A DNA stretch of 64,000 nt from Chelydra serpentina. Lineage: Eukaryota; Chordata; Testudines; Chelydridae. This document shows positions 23,760-35,519 of this stretch, in pieces; position 1 is the first letter of the stretch, and each line of letters begins with the position of its first letter. Position numbers and translations under genes: made by a program. The stretch lies in the NCBI GenBank assembly GCA_037349315.1, contig JBAIAC010000030.1, forward strand, positions 16,637,501 through 16,701,500, written 5' to 3'. The notes beneath the pieces are model-generated. The model was not told the DNA's origin. It ran no database searches and was given only the letters and a program-made list of their open reading frames with translations.

Positions 23760-25937
23760 GTAAGTTTGTAGTCCTATTTAAAGAGTGGCCTCTTATTGCA
23801 CAGGCTGTCCTTGATTCCTGTCTCCACTGCTTTACAGAAACATACCTGCATTCCCAATGGAAAGAGCAGATATCTGCAGAAGTAAAGCCATTTTCCTCTT
23901 CTCTTCCTCCCTTACTATTTTCACAGTAGAAACTTTTTCCATAGTTGACTCCTTTCCCCATTCTTCTAAGCCCCTGTCTATGCTGGAGAGGGTTTGCACT
24001 GCCGTTAAGCAAGTACAGGTGAAAATTCTTACTTTAGATGAGCTGCACCAGTGCTAGCTCTGCTTCGTACCCAACGGTCTCACCCCCCAGGTAGGCACCT
24101 TTCTGGGCACATGGAGGGGAGCCTGTCACAGAGAGTAAATCAGCACATCGCACACCCAGCCTGGTTCTGCCCTCACTTGGGCTCTCACTTCGTAATGTTG
24201 AGGCTGCATCAGCTGGCTCCGGGTTCCTCACAGAGAAGGGTTTGTATTTTTTGCCCACACACCAGAGGGATTGACCATGAGCCTAGAGAGTCAAAAAAGC
24301 ATTATTCGTGTTATACAAAATGTCAAATAATAAGATTTCCCAAGCTATTAGGATTGATTGATGAATAATAATGAAACGTATTGTAATTTGTATTGTAATT
24401 ATTTGGATGAGGACGCAAATTTCTGACTGGCTAGCACTCCAGCCTCTTGTGCTGCCTTTCTTCAGATGTGAAAAACCTTTATCCAGTTTGCACAATATTG
24501 TGACAATTACTAATGTGGGGCCTTTATTTTCTTTCATGTACCTGGCCAGTTCCCCAAGAGCACACTGCATACAAAACAACAGGTATTTATTAGTTGGGTT
24601 CAGTATAATTATCAGAATTTTTCAACTCATATTTGACGGTGAGGGGCTGCTTCTCTAAAGCCCTTCCTTTAACCATGCTGGAAAGGATTTATCCTTTAGT
24701 GGTTCCATTAAGGACAATCAGATGCCTTCCTCATACAAATACTCCCTCCGGAGAGAGTCCCACTGAAGTCTAATCACCTACGTGAGTGCTGCTCAACATG
24801 AGTAAGGGTTTCAGAGGCGGGTCTTGAGAGAGCATGTCCCAAGACGGATAACTGATGAATTGGCATAACACTGCTTGTGTTTATCAAATCACTTGCACAT
24901 TCCCATCACTTTTATGGTCTGTGTGTGGGTTAGTAGTAATGCTGAAGCACAGTGTTAGTATATGTTATTCGAAAATAATGTAATAATTAAATCAGAAACA
25001 ATCTGCTTTGCAGTCTTAATCATATCACAATATCCACCTACAATCAAGGAAGTGAATGGCAGCATAAATGCAACGTATCCGTCGTGCCACATGGCCATTT
25101 CCCCAATGAGTCCACTGCAGCTGGCTATATCTCTCTAGTGGTCCTCTGGGAAGAGGGTGAATGCTGCTCCTGTCTCAGAGTCTGGGGCGCAGCCCTCCAG
25201 CTCTGTGGTTCAAGGTGCTTGTCCCCTTTTGGTGGGGTGTTAAAGTAATCCATCACAAAAAATCAATAGGCTTCTGAAGCCCACAGAAAGCAGTGTCCTA
25301 GGCCCTAAGGAAGCCAAAGAAGCCAGCTCCTTCTCTTTTCTGAGAGGGCTTGGGCAGCCAAGGCTCTCCAGCAGTTTTCCAGTCAGGAACCTCTTCTTCC
25401 AGGGAACAGGGAGCTCTGACTTGCTGTCCTGCTGGCCTGAGCAGGGATCCTCCTTTTTAAGGGCCCACCCATATCGAGGCCTGACAAGCCTTACAGGTGT
25501 GTTGCATTGAGGGTGATTGTGCCCAGAAGAGCTCTTTAATTATTTCCTGATGGAAGGTAGGGATCTGCCCCAAACCTCCATCCAGTCGTTTGTGAGCTCC
25601 AGTGAGGTCTGCTTCCATAAGACCGGATGCAAACTGCAAGGTTTGGAACTAAACCTTCAATTTTTCTGCATGGAGGAATGGGCAAATCCTGCTCCTAATG
25701 GAAAAATGTGAATCGAACTGCATAAGAGGAAGGGGATTTTCCACTGGTAATTTCCGCCTTCCAGCTCCCCATCCCATTGGTTTCCCCACAGCAGCAATGA
25801 GCTGTCTCATTGTACTAGCTCATCCCACATATAATTTTACTTTACCTTTTCCAGCAACTCATAAGCTTTCTCTGTGTGTGTGTGTGTGTGTGTGTTGCAT
25901 AAACTATTTAAAATGGTCTTTTATTTTCTTTCTGTAG

Positions 25938-25979
25938 TACCACCTCCTCCACCTACCACACAAGAGCCCAGTACTACAA
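25938..25979 (+). CDS. DMBT1: Linker B (SID) exon, unit 6
   Basis: 42 bp, phase 1-1. Second form, with QT replaced by PP: PPPPPTTQEPSTT. Joined to linker A (which leaves T) the first codon is TTA, Leu. Confidence 0.82.
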
Positions 25980-26497
25980 GTAAGTGAGAGAATAGTATTC
26001 CTGTTTCCTTGCCTATTTGAAAACAGACCTGTAATTTCACAGTGTGTTTACTTGAGTCCTAGCTCCAGTGGTTTACATAAACATGCCTACACTCCATAAT
26101 AAATCTGTAGTGCTCTACTCTGGTTTCTTACTAATCTGACAGTGGGAAATTATTCTCGTGTTGTCTCCTTTTCAAATTCCTCTAAACCCTCATCTACACT
26201 GGGGAGGTTTTGTAGCTATTCATGGAGCAGCCCTGGCACAAATCCCTACTCTGGTTGTGCTGCACAGGGTCAAGTACCACTGAAGACTTTGGAATGCCTT
26301 ACTCACCTAGATATATCCAGCCTTTGCTTTTCAAATGTCTGCCTTACCTTAGGACAGCCTTAGTGTTAGCACTAACTGAGTTTCAGTTAAATTTGTAGTG
26401 TGGTATATATTTTCCCTTTCTCTCTCTCTCGCTCTCTCTCTCTCTCCCTTTCAGGGATGCTATTTTAACATTTGTCTTCTTCTTTTTGTATTGCCAG

Positions 26498-26530
26498 CTA
26501 TAGTTACCACACAAGAGATCAGTACAGCTA
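26498..26530 (+). CDS. DMBT1: Linker C (SID) exon, unit 6
   Basis: 33 bp, phase 1-1, second form T-IVTTQEISTA. The last base is A, so joining to SRCR 7 gives Asn and an N-T-S sequon. Confidence 0.8.
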
Positions 26531-27032
26531 GTAAGTCTTTTCTCACTCTTGCCTTACAGAATGTTCTTTTCAATATGTGATCCATGTTTAAATGCCTATT
26601 GAAGGGGAGCTCATACATTCAAAGTGGATTTGCTGAATTCTCTCTTCCATCTGTATCCAGACTATACACATGTATTCTCATGGATATAGCAATATCTGCA
26701 GAAGCAAATGCAATATTTCTTAATCTGGCTTTCTTTTCTGTTTGTTCAGTAGAAAATTATTCTGGGGCAGCTATATTTCAGATTTTTCTAACTCATTGTC
26801 TAGTTCCATCATAAATAATGGGGAGAACACAGCTGTGTATGTACCTGTATATAGTATCCATGGTACCTTCCCTACCAGAGTTAATAATTTTATTTTAAGC
26901 TGAATTTCTGTACCTCTCCTTTTCATTTACCAGTGAACTGCTATGCCCGTCAAGTGTACTCAGGTGCTCAGCATTTCATTGTTCTTCACGTGCATGATAT
27001 TTTATATGGATAACTATTAGGGCTTACAAATC

Positions 27033-27634
27033 ATCCAACGAAAGATGGAATGCATGTGATGCTTCATTGAGAGGGACAAAGAGAAGCCATTAAAACTAAA
27101 TAGTGTAGAGTTGAAGTCTGTGCAACAGTTTAATGCCCTGGGTCACTGTTGAGCTATGATGAATTTCCTGGATGCGGATGTTAGGATCCCCATGATGAAG
27201 AGCAGTGGTTGTAAATGGAGGAAGTTGACGGGAATTTTCTGCGATAAGAATATGCCAAGTACACTGTAAAGTGAATAAAAGTAGGTGACTTGGCCAGCCG
27301 TGAGGTATGGGTCGGAATGCTGGCCAGTGAGGAGGAGAGAAGAACAACTGTTTCACACGGCCAAGATGAGAACGTTCAGGTGGATGCTGGGTAAGAGGAG
27401 AGCTGATAGACTATGCAGTGAAACAGTAGGAGCCATGATGTAGGGAGCCCCCATCACAGGAAAGCTGAGGGAATATCGATTGAGATGACTGTCATGTGAG
27501 ATGACGAGATATGTTAAGTCTTGGCCAGAGAGTAGAAGTGCTAGTAGTCAGAGAACAGAGACCATGAGTAAGACATAGAAAAAGGTGGATCAAGACTCTG
27601 AAGGAGAACCTGAAGAAGGTAGGTGTTACCTTTG
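27033..27634 (+). mobile_element. LINE reverse-transcriptase remnant, unit 7
   Basis: Same fragment, with point changes only (for example GTAGG after the CTGTAAAGTG motif). Confidence 0.8.
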
Positions 27635-28048
27635 TGGTATTTGACTCCTCATAAATCAAGCCCTTTCTGTCTTCTTTAATCATACTTCATTGCTCTTCTC
27701 AGAACTCTAATTTTAGTCAGCAAGGTACCCAGGAGTGAGTGCAGTCATATAGGACCATACAGCAAGGAAGCACATGGACTGCTCCATTGCTATTCCCAAG
27801 CGTAGTGGGTGCATGAGACCCCAAAGGGGTGGCACAGGGAATGTTAGGACCATGGCTCTGCATCCACACTCGATGGCCAGCAGAAGGGGTTGGCGGTACA
27901 GTGGAGAATATGCTACACCCACCCATGAGGGAATTCGGAAGGGGCACACAATCCCACCTGGGCTATGGAGGGTCCCCTGGAATGCATGAAATTGAAAAGA
28001 AGGTAATTTTGTTAACATTAAAAATATTGTTTCCTGTGCTCTTCCAAG

Positions 28049-28360
28049 ATACATCACTGAGACTGGTGAACGGACAGGACGGGTGTTCCGGTCGCGTTGA
28101 AGTCCATTACAGTGGAAGCTGGGGAACAGTCTGTGATGATGCCTGGGACATAAATGATGCAGAGGTTGTGTGCAGACAACTTGGGTGTGGGCAGGCCACT
28201 GAGGCTCCCATGAATGCCCGGTTTGGTCAAGGCTCCGGAAGTATCCTCCTGGATGACGTGCAGTGTAGAGGGAACGAATCCTCTCTGTGGCAGTGCTCAC
28301 ACCAGGGGTGGGGCACACATAACTGTGGCCACTCTGAGGACGCCAGTGTCATCTGCTCAG
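28049..28360 (+). CDS. DMBT1: SRCR domain exon, type II, unit 7
   Basis: Standard type II protein: [36 protein letters not shown]. When joined to linker C of unit 6 it begins N-T-S. Confidence 0.92.
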
Positions 28361-28843
28361 GTACTCGATTGCTCTTCTTTTTTTAACATGAATTGTATTT
28401 TAGGGGAATTACGTTCAAACTTTCCACGTGGGAAATTCATCCTTATAGGGGATCCCAGGGGCAACTACAAGCAAGGAAGCACATGGAATGTGACTCCAAT
28501 GAGTTCGGGATACCATGTTACCAAATGCTTTATATAGAGTCCTGCGAGCTCCACTCATCTCGGCTTCCATAAAATCCTATTTGCTCTGCAGCTTTGCGGT
28601 TGACTCTTTGGTTCTTCTGCAAGGGGGAATTAAACGGCAGGAAATGAAGAGGGACCTTGTGATACTTTCCCCCTTCCAGGCCCCCATCACACTGTTTTCC
28701 CCACAGCAGCAATGGATCTAGCTTATTGCAATAGCACGTCAGGTGTAATTGTACTTTATTTTTTCCAGTAACTCAAAGTTTATTCAAACATCTCTTTTGT
28801 AAAGTATTTAATTTTGTCTTTTGTTTCTTTTTTTATTTACCAG

Positions 28844-28879
28844 CTTCTTTACCCACAACACAAGTGTCCATTACGACAT
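28844..28879 (+). CDS. DMBT1: Linker A (SID) exon, unit 7
   Basis: 36 bp, phase 1-1, A-SLPTTQVSITT. First element of the 187-residue linker stretch that ends at SRCR 14. Confidence 0.78.
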
Positions 28880-30989
28880 GTAAGTTTGTAGTCCTATTTA
28901 AAGAGTGGCCTCTTATTGCACAGGCTGTCCTTGATTCCTGTCTCCACTGCTTTACAGAAACATACCTGCATTCCCAATGGAAAGAGCAGATATCTGCAGA
29001 AGTAAAGCCATTTTCCTCTTCTCTTCCTTCCTTACTATTTTCACAGTAGAAACTTTTTCCATAGTTGACTCCTTTCCCCGTTCTTCTAAGCCCCTGTCTA
29101 TGCTGGAGAGGGTTTGCACTGCCGTTAAGCAAGTACAGGGGAAAATTCTTACTTTAGATGAGCTGCACCAGTGCTAGCTCTGCTTCGTACCCAACGGTCT
29201 CACCCCCCAGGTAGGCACCTTTCTGGGCACATGGAGGGAAGCCTGTCACAGAGAGTAAATCAGCACATCGCACACCCAGCCTGGTTCTGCCCTCACTTGG
29301 GCTCTCACTTCGTAATGTTGAGGCTGCATCAGCTGGCTCCGGGTTCCTCACAGAGAAGGGTTTGTATTTTTTGCCCACACACCAGAGGGATTGACCATGA
29401 GCCTAGAGAGTGAAAAAAGCATTATTCGTGTTATACAAAATGTCAAATAATAAGATTTCCCAAGCTATTAGGATTGATTGATGAATAATAATGAAACGTA
29501 TTGTAATTTGTATTGTAATTATTTGGATGAGGACGCAAATTTCTGACTGGCTAGCACTCCAGCCTCTTGTGCTGCCTTTCTTCAGATGTGAAAAACCTTT
29601 ATCCAGTTTGCACAATATTGTGACAATTACTAATGTGGGGCCTTTATTTTCTTTCATGTACCTGGCCAGTTCCCCAAGAGCACACCGCATCCAAAACAAC
29701 AGGTATTTATTAGTTGGGTTCAGTATAATTATCAGAATTTTTCAACTCATATTTGACGGTGAGGGGCTGCTTCTCTAAAGCCCTTCCTTTAACCATGCTG
29801 GAAAGGATTTATCCTTTAGTGGTTCCATTAAGGACAATCAGATGCCTTCCTCATACAAATACTCCCTCCGGAGAGAGTCCCACTGAAGTCTAATCACCTA
29901 CGTGAGTGCTGCTCAACATGAGTAAGGGTTTCAGAGGCGGGTCTTGAGAGAGCATGTCCCAAGATGGATAACTGATGAATTGGCATAACACTGCTTGTGT
30001 TTATCAAATCACTTGCACATTCCCATCACTTTTATGGTCTGTGTGTGGGTTAGTAGTAATGCTGAAGCACAGTGTTAGTATATGTTATTCGAAAATAATG
30101 TAATAATTAAATCAGAAACAATCTGCTTTGCAGTCTTAATCATATCACAATATCCACCTACAATCAAGGAAGTGAATGGCAGCATAAATGCAACGTATCC
30201 ATCCTGCCACATGGCCATTTCCCCAATGAGTCCACTGCAGCTGGCTATATCTCTCTCGTGGTCCTCTGGGAAGAGGGTGAATGCTGCTCCTGTCTCAGAG
30301 TCTGGGGCGCAGCCCTCCAGCTCTGTGGTTCAAGGTGCTTGTCCCCTTTTGGTGGGGTGTTAAAGTAATCCATCACAAAAAATCAATAGGCTTCTGAAGC
30401 CCACAGAAAGCAGTGTCCTAGGCCCTAAGGAAGCCAAAGAAGCCAGCTCCTTCTCTTTTCTGAGAGGGCTTGGGCAGCCAAGGCTCTCCAGCAGTTTTCC
30501 AGTCAGGAACCTCTTCTTCCAGGGAACAGGGAGCTCTGACTTGCTGTCCTGCTGGCCTGAGCAGGGATCCTCCTTTTTAAGGGCCCACCCATATCGAGGC
30601 CTGACAAGCCTTACAGGTGTGTTGCATTGAGGGTGATTGTGCCCAGAAGAGCTCTTTAATTATTTCCTGATGGAAGGTAGGGATCTGCCCCAAACCTCCA
30701 TCCAGTTGTTTGTGAGCTCCAGTGAGGTCTGCTTCCATAAGACCGGATGCAAACTGCAAGGTTTGGAACTAAACCTTCAATTTTTCTGCATGGAGGAATG
30801 GGCAAATCCTGCTCCTAATGGAAAAATGTGAATCGAACTGCATAAGAGGAAGGGGATTTTCCACTGGTAATTTCCGCCCTCCAGCTCCCCATCCCATTGG
30901 TTTCCCCACAGCAGCAATGAGCTGTCTCATTGTACTAGCTCATCCCACATTTAATTTTACTTTACCTTGTCCCCCAACTCATAAGATTT

Positions 30990-30992
<3 letters not shown>

Positions 30993-31024
<32 letters not shown>
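30993..31024. repeat. (TG)16 microsatellite before linker B, unit 7
   Basis: Longest of a homologous series of TG tracts 43-75 bp upstream of the linker B exons. Length varies from about 4 TG in units 1-5 to 8-16 in units 6-15. Confidence 0.9.
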
Positions 31025-31026
<2 letters not shown>

Positions 31027-31067
31027 GCATAAACTATTTAAAATGGTCTTTTATTTTCTTTCTGTAG

Positions 31068-31109
31068 TACCACCTCCTCCACCTACCACACAAGAGCCCA
31101 GTACTACAA
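31068..31109 (+). CDS. DMBT1: Linker B (SID) exon, unit 7
   Basis: 42 bp, phase 1-1, PPPPPTTQEPSTT form. Confidence 0.82.
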
Positions 31110-31633
31110 GTAAGTGAGAGAATAGTATTCCTGTTTCCTTGCCTATTTGAAAACAGACCTGTAATTTCACAGTGTGTTTACTTGAGTCCTAGCTCCAGTG
31201 GTTTACATAAACATGCCTACACTCCATAGTAAATCTGTAGTGCTCTACTCTGGTTTCTTACTAATCTGACAGTGGGAAATTATTCTCGTGTTGTCTCCTT
31301 TTCAAATTCCTCTAAACCCTCATCTACACTGGGGAGGTTTTGTAGCTATTCATGGAGCAGCCCTGGCACAAATCCCTACTCTGGATTTGCTGCACAGGGT
31401 CAAGTACCACTGAAGACTTTGGAATGCCTTACTCACCTAGATATATCCAGCCTTTGCTTTTCAAATGTCTGCCTTACCTTAGGACAGCCTTAGTGTTAGC
31501 ACTAACTGAGTTTCAGTTAAATTTGTAGTGTGGTATATATTTTCCCTTTCTCTCTCTCTCTCTCACTCTCTCTCTCTCTCTCCCTTTCAGGGATGCTATT
31601 TTAACATTTGTCTTCTTCTTTTTGTATTGCCAG

Positions 31634-31666
31634 CTATAGTTACCACACAAGAGATCAGTACAGCTA
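31634..31666 (+). CDS. DMBT1: Linker C (SID) exon, unit 7
   Basis: 33 bp, phase 1-1, T-IVTTQEISTA, ending in A. Its next partner is linker B of unit 8, giving Ile at the junction. Confidence 0.8.
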
Positions 31667-32168
31667 GTAAGTCTTTTCTCACTCTTGCCTTACAGAATGT
31701 TCTTTTCAATATGTGATCCATGTTTCAATGCCTATTGAAGGGGAGCTCATACATTCAAAGTGGATTTGCTGAATTCTCTCTTCCATCTGTATCCAGACTA
31801 TACACATGTATTCTCATGGATATAGCAATATCTGCAGAAGCAAATGCAATATTTCTTAATCTGGCTTTCTTTTCTGTTTGTTCAGTAGAAAATTATTCTG
31901 GGGCAGCTATATTTCAGATTTTTCTAACTCATTGTCTGGTTCCATCATAAATAATGGTGACAACACAGCTGTGTATGTCCCTGTATATAGTATCCATGGT
32001 ACCTTCCCTACCAGAGTTAATAATTTTATTTTAAGCTGAATTTCTGTACCTCTCCTTTTCATTTACCAGTGAACTGCTATGCCCGTCAAGTGTACTCAGG
32101 TGCTCAGCATTTCATTGTTCTTCACGTGCATGATATTTTATATGGATAACTATTAGGGCTTACAAATC

Positions 32169-32770
32169 ATCCAACGAAAGATGGAATGCATGTGATGCTT
32201 CATTGAGAGGGACAAAGAGAAGCCATTAAAACTAAATAGTGTAGAGTTGAAGTCTGTGCAACAGTTTAATGCCCTGGGTCACTGTTGAGCTATGATGAAT
32301 TTCCTGGATGCGGATGTTAGGATCCCCATGATGAAGAGCAGTGGTTGTAAATGGAGGAAGTTGACGGGAATTTTCTGCGATAAGAATATGCCAAGTACAC
32401 TGTAAAGTGAATAAAAGTATGTGACTTGGCCAGCCGTGAGGTATGGGTCGGAATGCTGGCCAGTGAGGAGGAGAGAAGAACAACTGTTTCACATGGCCAA
32501 GATGAGAACGTTCAGGTGGATGCTGGGTAAGAGGAGAGCTGATAGACTATGCAGTGAAACAGTAGGAGCCATGATGTAGGGAGCCCCCATCACAGGAAAG
32601 CTGAGGGAATATCGATTGAGATGACTGTCATGTGAGATGACGAGATATGTTAAATCTTGGCCAGAGAGTAGAAGTGCTAGTAGTCAGAGAACAGAGACCA
32701 TGAGTAAGACATAGAAAAAGGTGGATCAAGACTCTGAAGGAGAACCTGAAGAAGGTAGGTGTTACCTTTG
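32169..32770 (+). mobile_element. LINE reverse-transcriptase remnant, unit 8
   Basis: The remnant is kept although the SRCR exon that normally follows it has gone. Confidence 0.8.
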
Positions 32771-33825
32771 TGGTATTTGACTCCTCATAAATCAAGCCCT
32801 TTCTGTCTTCTTTAATCATACTTCATTTCTCTTCTCAGAACTCTAATTTTAGTCAGCAAGGTACCCAGGAGTGAGTGCAGTCATATAGGACCATACAGCA
32901 AGGAAGCACATATCACAATATCCACCTACAATCAAGGAAGTGAATGGCAGCATAAATGCAACGTATCCATCGTGCCACATGGCCATTTCCCCAATGAGTC
33001 CACTGCAGCTGGCTATATCTCTCTAGTGGTCCTCTGGGAAGAGGGTGAATGCTGCTCCTGTCTCAGAGTCTGGGGCGCAGCCCTCCAGCTCTGTGGTTCA
33101 AGGTGCTTGTCCCCTTTTGGTGGGGTGTTAAAGTAATCCATCACAAAAAATCAATAGGCTTCTGAAGCCCACAGAAAGCAGTGTCCTAGGCCCTAAGGAA
33201 GCCAAAGAAGCCAGCTCCTTCTCTTTTCTGAGAGGGCTTGGGCAGCCAAGGCTCTCCAGCAGTTTTCCAGTCAGGAACCTCTTCTTCCAGGGAACAGGGA
33301 GCTCTGACTTGCTGTCCTGCTGGCCTGAGCAGGGATCCTCCTTTTTAAGGGCCCACCCATATCGAGGCCTGACAAGCCTTACAGGTGTGTTGCATTGAGG
33401 GTGATTGTGCCCAGAAGAGCTCTTTAATTATTTCCTGATGGAAGGTAGGGATCTGCCCCAAACCTCCATCCAGTTGTTTGTGAGCTCCAGTGAGGTCTGC
33501 TTCCATAAGACCGGATGCAAACTGCAAGGTTTGGAACTAAACCTTCAATTTTTCTGCATGGAGGAATGGGCAAATCCTGCTCCTAATGGAAAAATGTGAA
33601 TCGAACTGCATAAGAGGAAGGGGATTTTCCACTGGTAATTTCCGCCCTCCAGCTCCCCATCCCATTGGTTTCCCCACAGCAGCAATGAGCTGTCTCATTG
33701 TACTAGCTCATCCCACATATAATTTTACTTTACCTTTTCCAGCAACTCATAAGCTTTCTCTGTGTGTGTGTGTGTGTGTGTGTTGCATAAACTATTTAAA
33801 ATGGTCTTTTATTTTCTTTCTGTAG

Positions 33826-33867
33826 TACCACCTCCTCCACCTACCACACAAGAGCCCAGTACTACAA
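33826..33867 (+). CDS. DMBT1: Linker B (SID) exon, unit 8
   Basis: 42 bp, phase 1-1. After linker C of unit 7 it reads I-PPPPPTTQEPSTT. Confidence 0.8.
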
Positions 33868-34306
33868 GTAAGTGAGAGAATAGTATTCCTGTTTCCTTGC
33901 CTATTTGAAAACAAACCTGTAATTTCACAGTGTGTTTACTTGAGTCCTAGCTCCAGTGGTTTACATAAACATGCCTACACTCCATAGTAAATCTGTAGTG
34001 CTCTACTCTGGTTTCTTACTAATCTGACAGTGGGAAATTATTCTCGTGTTGTCTCCTTTTCAAATTCCTCTAAACCCTCATCTACACTGGGGAGGTTTTG
34101 TAGCTATTCATGGAGCAGCCCTGGCACAAATCCCTACTCTGGTTGTGCTGCACAGGGATAAGTACCACTAAAGACTTTGGAATGCCTTACTCACCTAGAT
34201 ATATCCAGCCTTTGCTTTTCAAATGTCTGCCTTACCTTAGGACAGCCTTAGTGTTAGCACTGACTGAGTTTCAGTTAAATTTGTAGTGTGGTATATATTT
34301 TCCCTT

Positions 34307-34339
<33 letters not shown>

Positions 34340-34393
34340 TTCCCTTTCAGGGATGCTATTTTAATATTTGTCTTCTTCTTTTTGTATTGCCAG

Positions 34394-34426
34394 CTATAGT
34401 TGCCACACAAGAGATCAGTACAGCTA
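34394..34426 (+). CDS. DMBT1: Linker C (SID) exon, unit 8
   Basis: 33 bp, phase 1-1, T-IVATQEISTA. The Thr to Ala change (GTTGCC) marks all six SRCR-less units 8-13. Confidence 0.78.
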
Positions 34427-34917
34427 GTAAGTCTTGCCTTACAGAATGTTCTTTTCAATATGTGATCCATGTTTCAATGCCTATTGAAGGGGAGCTCATA
34501 CATTCAAAGTGGATTTGCTGAATTCTCTCTTCCATCTGTATCCAGACTATACACATGTATTCTCATGGATATAGCAATATCTGCAGAAGCAAATGCAATA
34601 TTTCTTAATCTGGCTTTCTTTTCTGTTTGTTCAGTAGAAAATTATTCTGGGGCAGCTATATTTCAGATTTTTCTAACTCATTGTCTAGTTCCATCATAAA
34701 TAATGGGGAGAACACAGCTGTGTATGTCCCTGTATATAGTATCCATGGTACCTTCGCTACCAGAGTTAATAATTTTATTTTAAGCTGAATTTCTGTACCT
34801 CTCCTTTTCATTTACCAGTGAACTGCTATGCCCGTCAAGTGTACTCAGGTGCTCAGCATTTCATTGTTCTTCACGTGCATGATATTTTATATGGATAACT
34901 ATTAGGGCTTACAAATC

Positions 34918-35519
34918 ATCCAAGAAAAGATGGAATGCATGTGATGCTTCATTGAGAGGGACAAAGAGAAGCCATTAAAACTAAATAGTGTAGAGTTGAA
35001 GTCTGTGCAACAGTTTAATGCCCTGGGTCACTGTTGAGCTATGATGAATTTCCTGGATGCGGCTGTTAGGATCCCCATGATGAAGAGCAGTGGTTGTAAA
35101 TGGAGGAAGTTGACGGGAATTTTCTGCGATAAGAATATGCCAAGTACACTGTAAAGTGAATAAAAGTATGTGACTTGGCCAGCCGTGAGGTATGGGTCGG
35201 AATGCTGGCCAGTGAGGAGGAGAGAAGAACAACTGTTTCACATGGCCAAGATGAGAACGTTCAGGTGGATGCTGGGTAAGAGGAGAGCTGATAGACTATG
35301 CAGTGAAACAGTAGGAGCCATGATGTAGGGAGCCCCCATCACAGGAAAGCTGAGGGAATATCGATTGAGATGACTGTCATGTGAGATGACGAGATATGTT
35401 AAATCTTGGCCAGAGAGTAGAAGTGCTAGTAGTCAGAGAACAGAGACCATGAGTAAGACATAGAAAAAGGTGGATCAAGACTCTGAAGGAGAACCTGAAG
35501 AAGATAGGTGTTACCTTTG
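34918..35519 (+). mobile_element. LINE reverse-transcriptase remnant, unit 9
   Basis: Same fragment. The GCGGCTGTT change (GCGGATGTT elsewhere) turns LDADVR into LDAAVR in units 9-13; unit 14 has GCAGCTGTT. Confidence 0.8.

Larger units (their letters stand above)
21703..26822 (+). repeat. Array unit 6 (SRCR type II, linkers A, B and C)
   Basis: 5120 bp. The longer length comes from about 735 bp after the SRCR (near 23645-24379) that holds linker A and its flanks and is missing from units 1-5. Introns 23760-25937 and 25980-26497 hold no recognised gene. A (TG)11 tract lies at 25873-25894 and a CT tract before linker C. Confidence 0.9.
26823..31958 (+). repeat. Array unit 7 (SRCR type II, linkers A, B and C)
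   Basis: 5136 bp, the longest unit, and the last SRCR-bearing unit before the SRCR-less block. (TG)16 at 30993-31024 is the longest TG tract. A stop seen in unit 6 near 25137 is changed here, which opens a meaningless longer frame in the intron. The sequence at 27776-30143 is what units 8-13 lack. Confidence 0.9.
31959..34707 (+). repeat. Array unit 8 (no SRCR; linkers B and C only)
   Basis: 2749 bp. At about 32908-32914 the sequence jumps from GGAAGCACAT to ATCACAATATCC, skipping about 2.37 kb relative to unit 7 (SRCR and linker A). (TG)11 at 33761-33782. An 11-bp deletion just after the linker C donor is shared with units 9 and 10. Confidence 0.9.

Noticed and set aside
24283..24579. 98-codon minus-strand frame near the linker A flank
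   Set aside because: Looked vaguely like a transposon protein, but I could not match any family motif.
30082..30363. 93-codon frame in unit 7 upstream of linker B
   Set aside because: It opens only because a TAG became TCG in this unit; the homologous sequence in other units has stops.
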